Positions 35,373-46,015 of a DNA stretch of 64,000 nucleotides are shown in pieces. A program made the position numbers and the translations under genes. This stretch comes from Poronia punctata. Its lineage: Eukaryota > Ascomycota > Sordariomycetes > Xylariales > Xylariaceae. Numbering within the stretch: the stretch's first letter is position 1; every line of letters starts with the position of its first letter. The stretch lies in NCBI GenBank assembly GCA_022579005.1, contig MU401553.1, positions 62,001 through 126,000 on the forward strand, read 5' to 3'. The notes beneath the pieces were generated by a model. The model saw nothing but the letters and a program-made list of their open reading frames with translations. It did not search any database and was not told where the DNA came from.

Positions 35373-36896
35373 CTATAGATCCCTCTCCTTCCGATAACTA
35401 TCAGCAATCAAGAAAGCAAGCTCGAGCGCCTGTCTCTCATTCAGTCTCGGATCGCAGAAACTCGTATAATTCGTAGAAAGATCATCCTCGTCCAGACCCT
35501 CGCTACCACCCAGACATTCCGTCACGGGGTCGCCCGTGAGTTCCAGATGGACGCCGCCGAGATAGGATCCTTCCTCGCGATGGACGGCCAAGGTCTCGCG
35601 CAGCTCGGCAAAGACATCGTCGAAGCGACGGGTTTTTATCCCCGACCCCGTCGACCGCGTGTTGCCGTGCATCGGGTCGCATTGCCAGATGACGGCGTCG
35701 CGGAACTCGGTGGCGCGCACGGCGCGGATGTGCGCGGGTAAAAGTTCCCGCACGCGCGAGGCTCCGTACCGCGTTATCAGCGTTACTTTTCCGGGTTCGG
35801 CCGAGGGGTTCAGGGCTCGCAGGAGAGCGATTAGATCGGCGGTTTCTGTTGTAGGGCCGACTTTTACGCCGATGGGGTTGGCGATTCCCCGGAAGAATTC
35901 TACGTGGGCGTGGTCTAGTTGGCGGGTGCGGTCGCCGATCCAGAGGAAGTGCGCCGATGTGTCGTAGTACTGCTGCTTCTGCTCCTGCTTCTGCTCCTGC
36001 TCCTTTCCGCTGGCGGGGGAGGTAAGGCGCGTTAGGCTCTCCTCGTATTCGAGGAGTAGTCCCTCGTGGCTGGTGAAGAGGTCGATGGTGTCGAGCTTGG
36101 AACTCTGGTCTGCACCGATGGTGTGCATGAAGCGGATCATGTCCTGCAGGAAGCGTACCGCGGCCGTGTACTTGGCTTTTAGCTCCGGGTCTTTGACGTG
36201 GCCCAGACTCCAGTTTAGGGGTCGGTGCAGATCGGCTATGCCGGCTGAGATGGCGGCGCGCGCGTAGTTGAGTGTTGCGGCTGAGTGGTTGTATGCCCTG
36301 CGGGTTTTGTTAGTTATTTAACTTTTGCTGTTTATCTTTGCGGTAAGGATAAGGGTTGGGAAGTCTCAAGGAGATCACACTCGGAGGGAAAGGGCAACTG
36401 TAGAATCTTACTTGACAAGTCTCTGCGGGTCCAATTCTCTATCCTCGAGATGATAGCCGTTCAAGATATCGCCTCGGAAAGAAGGCACCTCCTTGCCATC
36501 GACAATCTCGGTCGGGCTAGAGCGCGGCTTGGCGTACTGTCCGGCCATACGGCCGATGCGGACGACGCGCTTGTCGGCACCCCAGATGAGTACCAGACTC
36601 ATCTGCAAAAGGAGCTTGATCTTGGACTCGATGGCGTCCTGGCGACAGTAGTCGAACAGCTCGGCGCAATCACCGCCCTGCAAGAGGAAGGCCTCGCCAC
36701 GAGCCACGTCTCGTAGGTTCTGCTTCAACTTCTCGATCTCGTACGGGTGCACGATGGGGGGTAGCCGGCTGAGCTCCCCCGTCGCCTTGCGCAATGCCGC
36801 CGGGTCTGGATACTCGGGACATTGCTTGATGGGCTTGGACCGCCATGATGACGGTGTCCAGGGTTCTGGTTCTGACTGGGATTTTGTAGTAGACAT
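35373..36896 (-). CDS. aro-8: Class II 3-deoxy-7-phosphoheptulonate (DAHP) synthase
   Basis: Exons are 36412-36896 and 35373-36297, giving 469 residues; the intron (36298-36411) has a GTAAGA donor and CGCAG acceptor and restores Lys-Ala at the junction. The enzyme condenses phosphoenolpyruvate with erythrose 4-phosphate, the first step of the shikimate pathway, in the cytosol. Class II (plant-like) signatures are all present: SWRSKPIKQ, FLLQGGDCAE, RIGRMAGQYAKPRS, FLWIGDRTRQLD, ANPIGVKVGPTT, LITRYGA, WQCDPMHGNT and HLELTGDPVTECLGG. Neurospora aro-8 (tryptophan-sensitive) is, to my knowledge, of this class. I chose the ATG giving MSTTKSQSEPEPW; an in-frame ATG at 36929 would add 11 residues. 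A Gln/Glu/Lys repeat (KEQEQKQEQKQQ) sits just before the conserved FLWIGDR segment. The gene is divergent from the syntaxin gene. Confidence 0.93.
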
Positions 36897-38174
36897 ATTC
36901 TTTTTTGGGGGTTCCCTCTTCCAATCCAATCGTCCCGTACGAGTGAGCTACAGTACGAGTATGTACACGTATGTGTATAAGTGGCTCAATCGAAAATGAC
37001 GTGGGGTGAGAAATGTACGAGTATAATTACTCGTTACAATTTTCCCAGACCCGGAGAAAAGAGATCCCAAGGTTAGGTCAAAAAGATGAGACCCAACTTT
37101 TTGTTCTTTTATCTTCTTTTATTGAAGACAAATTCTTTGCCCTTCAGAACTATACAGAAATGTTTATACTTGTATGTTGAGGGATGACTCAACACTGAAA
37201 GAAAGAATTGAAGCCACCACTTCCAATTGCCGTTTTTGGACAGCTTGCGGAAGTTAACGCTACGGGTCCCGCAAAAGAATGTATGTACAGTACGCGACAC
37301 AGTGTGTCCTTATGTCAAGTTCTTGAATCTGCTTAAATGTTAGGGCTGTTTTTTTCCCGTAAGTATTTCTAGCTAAGTATTTCTATACAGAACTCGGATC
37401 GCCGGTGTACAGTCTACTAGGTATTCTGTCTACGAATATGAAGGTTACGCTCGTTACCTACCGTTGTCAACCTATCTAATTCTACGAGTAGCGTATGGTA
37501 AAATATCTACCTGCGATCTACCTATTTCGTTGACGGTGTGTATACTGTACAGCAATGCTCTTTTGATTTTAGTATGGTAAACCCTATTTCAGAGGTGACC
37601 TACCTGGGAGAAGCAATCTGGTATTACGAGTAGGTAGCAGTTGTAGTGGGTACTTTCTGACGATCTACCAGCGACTTCCCTGTAAATGCTTTAGGGATAA
37701 TAGAGGAATTGATTGGTTGCAGGATATCCCCTGACTCCAGCCGAAATCCTCTGGTCTATATTCTCGACCTGGAACAAGATGAGAGACCAATGCGCTCCTG
37801 TCCAAGCCCCGTCTGACATGCATTTCTCACCCATTCTTTGTTTTGGCAGTACGAGATAAATGGTCTAGTTTGTATCTAGTCTAGGTGTACTTATTATTAG
37901 CAAGTTGGGGCGCTCCTGTTCTCTTTTGGTCTTGTTCTTCCAGGGCTATACGTTTGTACAAGTTCACCTGGCTAGGCACCTGCTTTCTTTCGCTGCACTT
38001 GTTTACTGTTTTGTTTCCTTCTCTTTTCACGCTCTTCTTAATACGAATAATCAAAGCCCCCTTTACATATCCATTTGTAAACCACAGAACTATAATTGTA
38101 CCACGAGTCAGCCACTTGCATAGCCGCCCGCAGTTGACCCGTCCGGACGACAGCATACCTCGCTAGTGGTCAAC
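36897..38174. promoter_or_regulatory. Divergent intergenic region between DAHP synthase and syntaxin
   Basis: The 1.3 kb between two head-to-head genes must carry both promoters. It contains several TACGAGTA/TACTCGTA-like words (36941-37030, 37480, 37625) and TACCTA words. The last 200 bp before 38175 is pyrimidine-rich, consistent with a fungal leader. I see no decisive TATA box or activator site such as a TGACTC Gcn4/CPC1 element next to the DAHP synthase start. Confidence 0.45.
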
Positions 38175-39500
38175 ATGAGTGTAAGTGTTTCACATTCCCC
38201 TACCCTGTTTCAGTGAGCTTCATAAAGTAGATAGGGTAGCAACGAACGAGCCCCTTAAGCTCCAGGAAGCTTTGACGTGTTCGTTGCTCCTCTCGCGCTT
38301 TCATCCACGGAAAACTGTCTTTTATTCTCTGAAATACGTCAACGACTAACGCGATGGCTCAACAGTACGGGTACATACTACCTCTATCTTCGCTTGAAAC
38401 TGGACTCGCCATTAACCAAGAGCTTTGGTAGATACGGTGGACAGCAAAACCCCTTCGACGACCGCAACGATGCGGAACGTGGCTACGGAGGGGGCCGGCC
38501 AAACTATGGCAACCAGGCCTACGATGAATACGGAGGTGAGTTAAACTGAATGAACTGTGTACCGACTGCACGGGGTTTGTTATGTTGGTATCGACTAACA
38601 TTTGTCAAAGCAAACAACGTCGAGATGGCTCCCTTGGCTCACAATGTCGACCCCTTTTCCGACTCGAACCCGAATGCGGCCCTCGACGAAATATCCGACA
38701 TCAACCGTGGCATCGATAACATCCAGAGCAACCTGAGAGAACTGAGGATATACCAGCAGCGGTCACTCGACGATGCGGATAGCTCGGCAACCAGCAGCAC
38801 CAGTCGAGACCTGGATAGACTAAACTCGGACACGATGGCCAACTACAGGAGACTCACCCAGCGGGTTCGTGAGCTGAAGAGCAATCCTTACAACCAGCAA
38901 AAATTCGGCCAACAAGTGCGCCGCGTGGACACTCGTCTCAAGGATGCGATCCGGGAATACCAGCAGGTCGAATCCAGCTTCCGCAAGAAGACGGAAGAAC
39001 AGATGGCCCGCCAATACAGGATCGTGCGACCCGACGCCACAGAAGAGGAAGTAAGGGCCGCCGTCGACGGCCAGACGGGCGGGCAGATATTCCAACAAGC
39101 TTTGGAGCACAGCAGCCGTGTGGGCCAGGCGCAATCCGTGCGGAACGCCGTCCGAGACCGACATGCCCAGCTGCAACAGATTGAAAAACAGATGATGGAA
39201 CTCGCCCAGCTATTCCAGGATATGGATACCCTAGTTGTGCAACAGGAGGAAGCGATCATAAACATCGAGCATAAGGGCGAAGAGGTTGTGGACAACCTCG
39301 ACCGAGGCAACATTGAAATGAACACCGCCGTTAACACGGCACGTTCAACACGGAAGAAGAAGTGGATCTGCTTCGGTATCTGCGGTATGTTGCACCTTTC
39401 CAATACTTTATTTTGTCCAACCATCGACTAACATGACATACTAGTTGCTATCCTTGTAATCATTGCAGTCATCATAGCCATCTACTTTGCTACCAAGTAG
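38175..39500 (+). CDS. sso1: Plasma-membrane t-SNARE syntaxin (Sso1/Sso2 type)
   Basis: Exons are 38175-38180, 38421-38535, 38611-39384 and 39445-39500, giving 316 residues. The N-end is Gly/Tyr/Asn/Gln-rich (RYGGQQNPFDD..). Then come the Habc helices (from about LDEISDINRGIDNIQSNL), a linker with RPDATEEEV, and a Q-SNARE helix (FQDMDTLVVQQEEAIINIE) with GEEVVDNLDRGNIEMNTAV. A basic stop-transfer (RSTRKKKW) precedes the C-terminal membrane anchor VAILVIIAVIIAIYFATK, whose first residue is rebuilt by the last splice. The protein pairs with Sec9 and Snc to fuse secretory vesicles at the hyphal tip and septum. The first coding exon is only ATGAGT. I infer it from the GTAAGT donor right after it and a frame-compatible acceptor AACCAAG; other first-exon choices remain possible. 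Confidence 0.88.
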
Positions 39501-40465
39501 GAGCCGAGTCGCAACCGGTGAGGCTTGTGGGTAATCTCCTAGCCTCACTCTTTGTAAGGGAAAAGTGACTGCTTTCGAGCACATACTGGCATAACTACTA
39601 AGTGCCCAGGCCGATGTAGTCTGACAAAAGGGATACTGCTTCCGGCCCCTTTAAGAGGCGGGAATGTACGGCTTCCCCGGGCTACGTTATACTGGCTCAG
39701 TCGAAGACCCTCCGATTTTTATCGGAAACTATCACGGGGAGTCTTCCGTAATCACCTCCTTTTTCTCTATTCGCATGTTACACCAAGAAACTGGTTTGAG
39801 GTGAACCATTTACTTCTTTGGCGTATAGGGGGCTTGGGCTTGATATCAGACCCTAGCGTGAACTATCGACGTCTCTGGGTAAAAACGACTTTGGAGGAAA
39901 GTTGGTTGGAAGACCTGTTCACGTACTAGGCGTCGATATTGAATGGCGCCTCGTTTTATATATGGGGCCCCTTTTATTTTCTGCTGGGAGAAAAGGAGTT
40001 TGAAGGCATTTCTCCGGGGCGTTTTTGGTGTATTGAATATATATATTTACGCTTTCTCGAATTTCTTTTCCTATCAAATTTCATGTGCGCCGTGATGACT
40101 CGGTACTGATAAGGTATTGTATACATACGCTGTCGTTTCCCAGAAGATAGTTTGAGGTGACAGCGTTCGCTGCTTGACTCCTTATGAACACATGCGAGAA
40201 CCATCATCTGTGTGATTGGGGTCTCTGTATTTCAAACAGAAATGACCTGTATTCCCAGAACGCCGAAAATTTGGTAAAAAGACAACCCCAACAAACAAAT
40301 ACCAAAAATGATACGGTGTGTGTGCAACCTGAAGAGGCTGTAGACCCGCCCCAGGGGTACGCACGGCACTGTAGGCCTAACGGCGTACAAAAGTTGGCCT
40401 GACGCTCCTGGCCGGTACGATATGTGCGACAAGCAACCAAAAAAATAGAAAGGGAAAGACCCATA
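39501..40465. other. Convergent intergenic region, no gene seen
   Basis: The region holds the 3' ends of the syntaxin gene and of the minus-strand acidic protein gene. Short frames near 39974-40473 overlap each other and look random. Nothing else was recognised. Confidence 0.5.
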
Positions 40466-41269
40466 TCAATCAAGAGAGTCGAGATTAGTAGCGCCTCCTG
40501 TCATCGTTTGCTCATCCGTAAGCGTATGCGTTTGTGTTGTTTGGGCCGCTTCCACACCATCCGGATTCCCATTCCTATCCCCATCCCCTCCTTCGCCTCC
40601 GCCTACAGCTATCCTCTTCCGTCTCGCCTCACTAGCATCGACGACTTTCCTCAACGTCGTCAAGCGTTTCTCAAACTCTTCCAGAATCCCAGAATAATCA
40701 TCTCCCCCAGCAACAACAACAGCAGCAGCAGCAGTAGTAGCACTACCACCATCCTCTGACAGAGAACTCGTCGTCGTCTTCTCGATCCCATCGATCCTCA
40801 ACATAAGTCTCCCGCCCCCTCCTCGATCATTCCCGTTCCCATCCCCTCCACCTTCTTCTTCTCCTTCTTCTTTAGGGGAAGGCGAGATTCGACTCAACTG
40901 CGCGTCGAGAACGGCCCAAGAGGGAGATAAACTGGTTGACCATGCTACCGTGTAATTATTCCCCCCCTCCTTGTCGTCGTCTGGTGCTGCTAGTTCGATC
41001 ATCATAGCCCTATTGTTATTATTACCACCACCACCACTACTCCCATCATCTTGATCTTCTTCGCACTCGGCCAATGCCTGTGTTAGGATATCAGGGTCGT
41101 CGTCGCTGAAGATGTACCGTACGTGTGGATGATGGCTTGTGCGGCATGTCGTGTTATTGACGAGGGTGAAGATGGGCGCGAACAACGATTGTTCAGGGTC
41201 CGGCTGCTGCTGCTGCTGCTGTTCTTCTTGGGGGGGGTCCGGTACCGTTGTTGCTGGGTGGTCCGTCAT
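40466..41269 (-). CDS. Acidic low-complexity protein, possibly a conserved fungal orphan
   Basis: A single exon of 267 residues. A Gln-rich start (PQEEQQQQQQPDPEQ) is followed by the most ordered part, FAPIFTLVNNTTCR..HHPHVRYIFSDDDPDILTQAL. Then MMIELAAPDDD, YTVAWSTSLSPSWAVLDAQL and LMLRIDGIEK read like beta-strands separated by Glu/Asp/Gly/Asn-rich linkers coded by simple repeats. The C-terminal helix (YSGILEEFEKRLTTLRKVVDAS) is followed by a Gly-rich tail. The order strand-YIF.DDD-acidic linker-strand recalls yeast Atg31, but this is a weak resemblance from memory and not an assignment. Trinucleotide repeats at 41202-41219 and 40710-40745 lie inside the frame. The ordered islands keep the frame across 800 bp, so it is probably a real gene. 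Confidence 0.65.
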   Translation of the reverse strand: MTDHPATTVPDPPQEEQQQQQQPDPEQSLFAPIFTLVNNTTCRTSHHPHVRYIFSDDDPDILTQALAECEEDQDDGSSGGGGNNNNRAMMIELAAPDDDKEGGNNYTVAWSTSLSPSWAVLDAQLSRISPSPKEEGEEEGGGDGNGNDRGGGGRLMLRIDGIEKTTTSSLSEDGGSATTAAAAVVVAGGDDYSGILEEFEKRLTTLRKVVDASEARRKRIAVGGGEGGDGDRNGNPDGVEAAQTTQTHTLTDEQTMTGGATNLDSLD

Positions 41270-42190
41270 CTTTGGTTTTGTTGGGCGGTGGCGGTGGCGG
41301 TTATGGGATGGGCAATCATCGTGTGCGAGAAAGCCTCCCCTTGGGATTTTGAAAAGGCCAGAGGAGAGAAGTTCTAGCTCGTAGACTAATGAACGAATGA
41401 ATGAAACGAAGGTGATGGATGGAATACTTAATGCATCCGGAGCTGCAGCAGCTCTCTCTCTCTCCTGCAGGGTTTAGGTAGCGTCACGACATAGGTATTC
41501 GTATACAGCTATTGATAGGCACATACATGTGAGTACCGGGTACTTTGCCTTACAGCTCTTCTCTACCAGGTGGATATGTACTGTACATTTATAGTACGAT
41601 TGGTGCGCTCTTGCCTGCCAGCAGATATCCACCCAACGGGATGTGGGTCTTGCTATGCTGTGACAGTGTCCCGGGCTTGGTAAATGTCACGAAATCACAC
41701 GGTGCGTGATAGGTATATTTAAAAAACGGTAGGCGCTACCCTATAATAAACATATCAAGCTCGAGTGCAAGGTCATACATTAGTACCTACATATTCTTCC
41801 AACATAAGATATAATTTAACTTGAAGTCTATTAGAGGTATAACGGCTCTAGAGCTTGAAAAAAAGACATGTCCTGCCTGCCTGGCGGGCTTGATTAGGTA
41901 GATTATTTTCTTTGATCGGTTTGTGAGGAACAGACCAGATAAACAACTCAATCCTGGGGTCGTTGTAGGAGTTAGAAAACTCTCCACCTCAAACAAGGAA
42001 AAGAGAACAGAACAGAGGTATGAAACCCTCGTAATACACATCCAGATGACCCGGCGCATGATAGCTTCCAAAGGCTAAAGATATGCCCACGGGTAACCTT
42101 GGAGTGTAGCCTCGAGGATGTTTGAGAGAGCAAGAGTAGTAGCTCATGAGGTGATGTGGTCAAAACGAACCTCCTAGGAACGTATTGGGA
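41270..42190. promoter_or_regulatory. Region between two minus-strand genes (promoter of acidic protein, 3' end of Apc11)
   Basis: No gene is supported. A CT-rich palindromic patch, CTGCAG...CTCTCTCTCTCTC..CTGCAG, lies at about 41442-41470. A 63-94-residue pair of frames at 41787-42163 lacks any recognisable domain. Confidence 0.4.
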
Positions 42191-42747
42191 TTACGCAACC
42201 CCGGCTTCTGTCTGCATATGGGACTCTGGCTGCGGCTGTTGTTGGCGGCCACCAACGTCGGTCCACTCGAATTCTGGCAGTAGTCTGTCAACATATGTGC
42301 TTGCATTCAAAGTGGTCTAGGGGGACGGGCTTACTCTGTCTGCACATGGGACATTGTCCCTTGGCCGAGTCCTGCTTTATCCATTCCATGATGCAGTGCT
42401 TCAAGAAACCATAAAGGTAAGCCCCTTAACCATGTATCTGTGGGTGTATATACTTATCTGCCGCTAGACAGGAGTGCAACGGTTTTTATTAAGCTCTTAC
42501 ATACCATGTGAAAGTTATGCCCACACTTCCCAGATACTGGAAGCAAAATATAAAAGTTAGATTATTCTTCTAGATAACCTCTCAGGAGTGAATAGGGACA
42601 CATACAGAGACTGCAATCGTCACCCGGATATTTACAGGTAGGACATGTCCCGTCGAAATGTACCTGGCAAATACCGCAGACATCGTCCTCGGGAAGATCC
42701 CATCGCCAAGTCGCAACGGCGTTCCAGTTTCTGATTTTCACCTTCAT
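42191..42747 (-). CDS. apc11: Anaphase-promoting complex RING-H2 subunit Apc11
   Basis: Exons in order of translation are 42606-42747, 42505-42536, 42335-42398 and 42191-42273, giving 106 residues, the family's usual length. The start MKVKIRNWNAVATWRWD is the conserved Apc11 N-terminus. The zinc ligands fall in place after splicing: Cys24/Cys27 (CGIC), Cys35/Cys38 (CPTC), Cys45, Cys52 and His54 (GKCGHNFHMHC), His57/His59, Cys60 and Cys74/Cys77 (CPMCRQ), then KFEW. Introns have GTATGT, GTATGT and GTAAGC donors, and the first is preceded by a CTAAC branch site. With Apc2, Apc11 forms the catalytic core of the APC/C E3 ligase, recruiting E2 to ubiquitinate cyclins and securin. Exon 2 is a 32-bp microexon. 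The tail QQQPQPESHMQTEAGVA is lineage-specific. The last acceptor (TGCCAG) was chosen because it gives CRQKFEW. Confidence 0.93.
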
Positions 42748-43864
42748 TCTGAATGCGATGTGAGTCAGGCGATTCCAACATTGGTTATAAGTGACCGTTG
42801 TAGCATTTCTGCAAAAATACGTGTTGTGTTTGAAGGTGGTGGTGTTTTCGTCTTGTTTTGCCTTGTTGTATTGTATCATTACGAGTGTACTTCCAAAGCA
42901 ACAACCCTGCATGTGGGGGAGAGGTAGGTTACAGGTACATGTACATAGTACCTACCTTAGGTTCCCAGTCGATAGCGAAGAGGTCTACTCTTGATAGGTT
43001 GCTGGATGTCGTACAGATACAAGTACTTGGGGAAATTTGGGGTCATGTATACGATGTGTGTACGCATATGTACCTAGCAGATAGTACTGCCAGAGCTTTA
43101 TCTACGTGTATCTACTACGGTGTAGGTCCCTTTACAAGTGTATCTTGTACTGTACCTTCCTAGGTATTGCTGCATCTGCAGCTACTGATGCTGTGGGCTG
43201 CTATACCGAATGGCAAGGACCAATGCACGATACGGTCAAGGCTTCCCAAGCATTCTTTTACTCATTTACGTGAGCTTCGTCGATGCGTCAGGAGCAACAC
43301 GAGAACATCAGGTACTTACCTAGGTTCGCTGTCTCATATTTGTTATCAACAACAACGTCTTCACTTGCTAAATATCACACTAAGCATCAGCTCATGGCAA
43401 CTACAGCTGATATTAGATAGCTCCCCGCATCCTCTAATCTTGGAGGGCGACTTTCTCTTTCCTCCGCCATCCCCTCTCAATCCCCTCTCATAAACTCTCT
43501 AGTACTTCGTCCTCCCCATTCAGATGCAGCCTTTGCTGTAGATGTATCCCGTTCATACAGCACAAAGGATATCGCTTCATTCCTTTGTGTGTAGGTGCGA
43601 GACAGGAGCTTCACCCGCCACAAACGCTCTGTGGCTAGCAATCAGACACCGCAGTCGTCTAGCTTGCGAATATAGGAATTACCGAGTCCTGTTACTGGAG
43701 CCTTCCACGCGTCGACCAACCACATAATACCTACTAGAATCCGACCCGGAGCTCCAGCGCCTGTGCCAACATCGGCACGCGATATTGCGACACCGAGCAG
43801 TTTGGCTAGTTTTCGTTTGTCAGCTATCAGACTGCACTCCACCCATCCATCGTCCAATCCCGCC
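42748..43864. promoter_or_regulatory. Divergent intergenic region between Apc11 and the sulfurtransferase
   Basis: This holds both promoters. TACCTA words occur near 42950 and 43315. The 3' half is C/T-rich on the + strand. An in-frame upstream ATG at 43763 would extend the sulfurtransferase by 34 residues but is not preferred. No other gene was seen. Confidence 0.45.
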
Positions 43865-44983
43865 ATGGCTGCCTTCACCATCCTCCGCTCCACGAGAGCC
43901 ACTCTTGGCTCCCTCCCACCCCGACAACTCTTCCGAATGTCTCAGACCACTGCCACAACCAAGATGGAAGTCCGCCGCCATCTCTCGTCGTATCTCGTCA
44001 CCCCGAAAGAGCTTGCTGAGGCTCTCAAGACGAGTCCGCCGTCTCCTATCAGCACCCATCCCCGCGTCATCCCTCTCTGTGCTGCGTGGTTTATGCCCAA
44101 CGACTCGCGTACCGGAATCAATGCCTTCGTCGAGAAGCGCATCCCCAAGGCCCGCTTCTTTGACCTCGACAAAGTCAAGGACAAGCACTCGCCCTACCCA
44201 CACATGCTTCCCAGCCCAAAGCAATTCGCCCAGGCCATGAGTGAATTGGGCATACGAAAAGAGGACACAGTAGTCGTATACGATTCTCACGATGTAGGCA
44301 TATTCAGTGCCCCGCGCGTCGGCTGGACCCTCCGTGTCTTCGGCCACCCAAAAGTACATATCTTGAACAACTTCAAGCTGTGGGTCGAAGAGGGCTACCC
44401 AACCGAGTCGGGTAATCTTTATAGCGTCGAGTGTAATCCGTATCCTATCCCCGAGCTTGACGAAACCAAGGTGGCCAGCTACGAGGAGGTGCGTGAAGTG
44501 GCCCAGGATTCGAATAAAGAGGGCACCGAAGGGGTGCAGATCCTAGACGCTAGGCCAAACGCCAGGTTCACGGGCGAAGCCCCTGAGCCTAGAGAAGGGT
44601 TGTCGTCTGGCCATATGCCCAGTTCTATCAGCATTCCCTTCGGTGAGCTATTAGACCCGACCACCAAAACCTTCCTGCCCAAAGACCAGCTGAGGAAGGT
44701 GTTTGAGCAAAAGGGTGTGGACCCTTCGAAACCGATTATCTCGAGCTGCGGCACTGGCGTCACTGCGGTCATCATTGACGCAGCCTTGGAGGAGGCGGGC
44801 TTCGGTTTGCCAGAGAGCCGTAAAGTCTATGACGGTAGCTGGACGTGAGTTACTTGATTCCGGAGATGCCCAACCCACAAATCGTGGCAATCTGCTAATT
44901 CGCGTATCGGAAACAGTGAATGGGCTCAGCGAGTTGAGCCTTCTGATAATCTCATCATCAAAGATGTGGCTACTGAGACATGA
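43865..44983 (+). CDS. tum1: 3-mercaptopyruvate / thiosulfate sulfurtransferase (Tum1-like tandem rhodanese)
   Basis: Exons are 43865-44844 and 44917-44983, giving 348 residues; GTGAGT donor, GAAACAG acceptor, CTAAT branch site. There are two rhodanese domains. The first is inactive (PLCAAWFMPN.., PKARFFDLDKVKD, VVVYDSHDVGIFSAPRVGWTLR). The second carries the catalytic loop SSCGTGVTA with Cys295. CG[ST]GVT loops are typical of mercaptopyruvate sulfurtransferases, whereas true rhodaneses usually have CRKGVT. By family knowledge Tum1 passes sulfur for tRNA uridine thiolation and cysteine catabolism. The N-terminal MAAFTILRSTRATLGSLPPR is basic and Ser/Arg-rich, like a mitochondrial presequence. 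Internal Met at MSQTTATTK could give a cytosolic form. The start context is CGCCATGGC. It ends convergent with the WSC gene. Confidence 0.92.
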
Positions 44984-46015
44984 TAACTCTATCAAAGGAT
45001 GATTTCTGTCGCATGCCCAAGGCAGGGGACTCGAGCGAAGGCCTGCGCCATTACAAAAACTGGAAATGGATGGATGGAACAAACAAATCACAATCTTTGA
45101 GATACTCGTGGCATTTGTTGTTCTCGTTTGGGAACCTGTACGGTTTGCTGCTCTTCATGCATTGCTTCCTTGTTTTATTTTTGTTAATATAACCTACTCT
45201 GGAAATGGCGGTTACCAGGTAGGCATGACAGTGAACGAAGCAAGCCAAACGAAAATAGAAGCGGGAAAAAACATTTGGTGGTAAGCTTTGTACAACGCAA
45301 TTCCTTTCTAGTATTATCAGGAACCTCGACTTCAGAAAACCAAAAGGTAGAGAGGGCGGATGATATTAGTGGGTAGATGGAAATGTTCGGGCTCATGCTT
45401 TGCATTCACGGTCATGGCTGGTATGTTATGTACTGTACATTGTACTTGCAAAAGTCGGCGTGTTTAGTTTAACCCTATCTAGAGCCTGTCAGAAGCGGAC
45501 TAAACTTATATACCTTGAAAATGGCTTCTCTTGTTCTGTCCTCCTCGTGTTCTAGAAAGAATCAATGTAGGCTGAACCAGAATACGTTACGATGCATATG
45601 TAGCCCAAGCAAAGGCGGTCATTTCGTCTCCTCATCTAAAGCGCGGGCGTGTGCGTTTCTTAGCATTTGCATTTGTCTCTAACCGTCTATTCGATGAAAT
45701 GGGAGGGGAGGAAAAGTTGGAAGTGGGCTTTATATCAAAAGAAGCAACTGAACTGCCCTAACCTTGGCATTTAACGGTTACACGCAACTCTAACACATGT
45801 GTACCTATGAGTAGATAAATACCAGTCCAAAGAACGTCTGACCCCTTCTCCTGTCTTGTTATCCTTCTTTTCATGTTTTATTCCTTCCCCTTTTCTTAAA
45901 TGGTTTCGTCCCAAGCTCAGTTTACTCCTTTCTGTTCCCCGTACCACCCCTTCTTGCCTGTACTGCTTGCTTGGCTAGACCTGCATGGACAGCAATATGT
46001 ATATTCCCCTCCATT
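44984..46015. other. Convergent intergenic region, no gene seen
   Basis: The region holds the 3' ends of the sulfurtransferase and WSC-protein genes. Only short frames without recognisable features are present. Confidence 0.5.

Noticed and set aside
36897..36929. Upstream in-frame ATG for the DAHP synthase (11 extra residues)
   Set aside because: The extension (MDWKREPPKKN) is unlike the family start; the second ATG gives the usual short leader before SWRSKPI.
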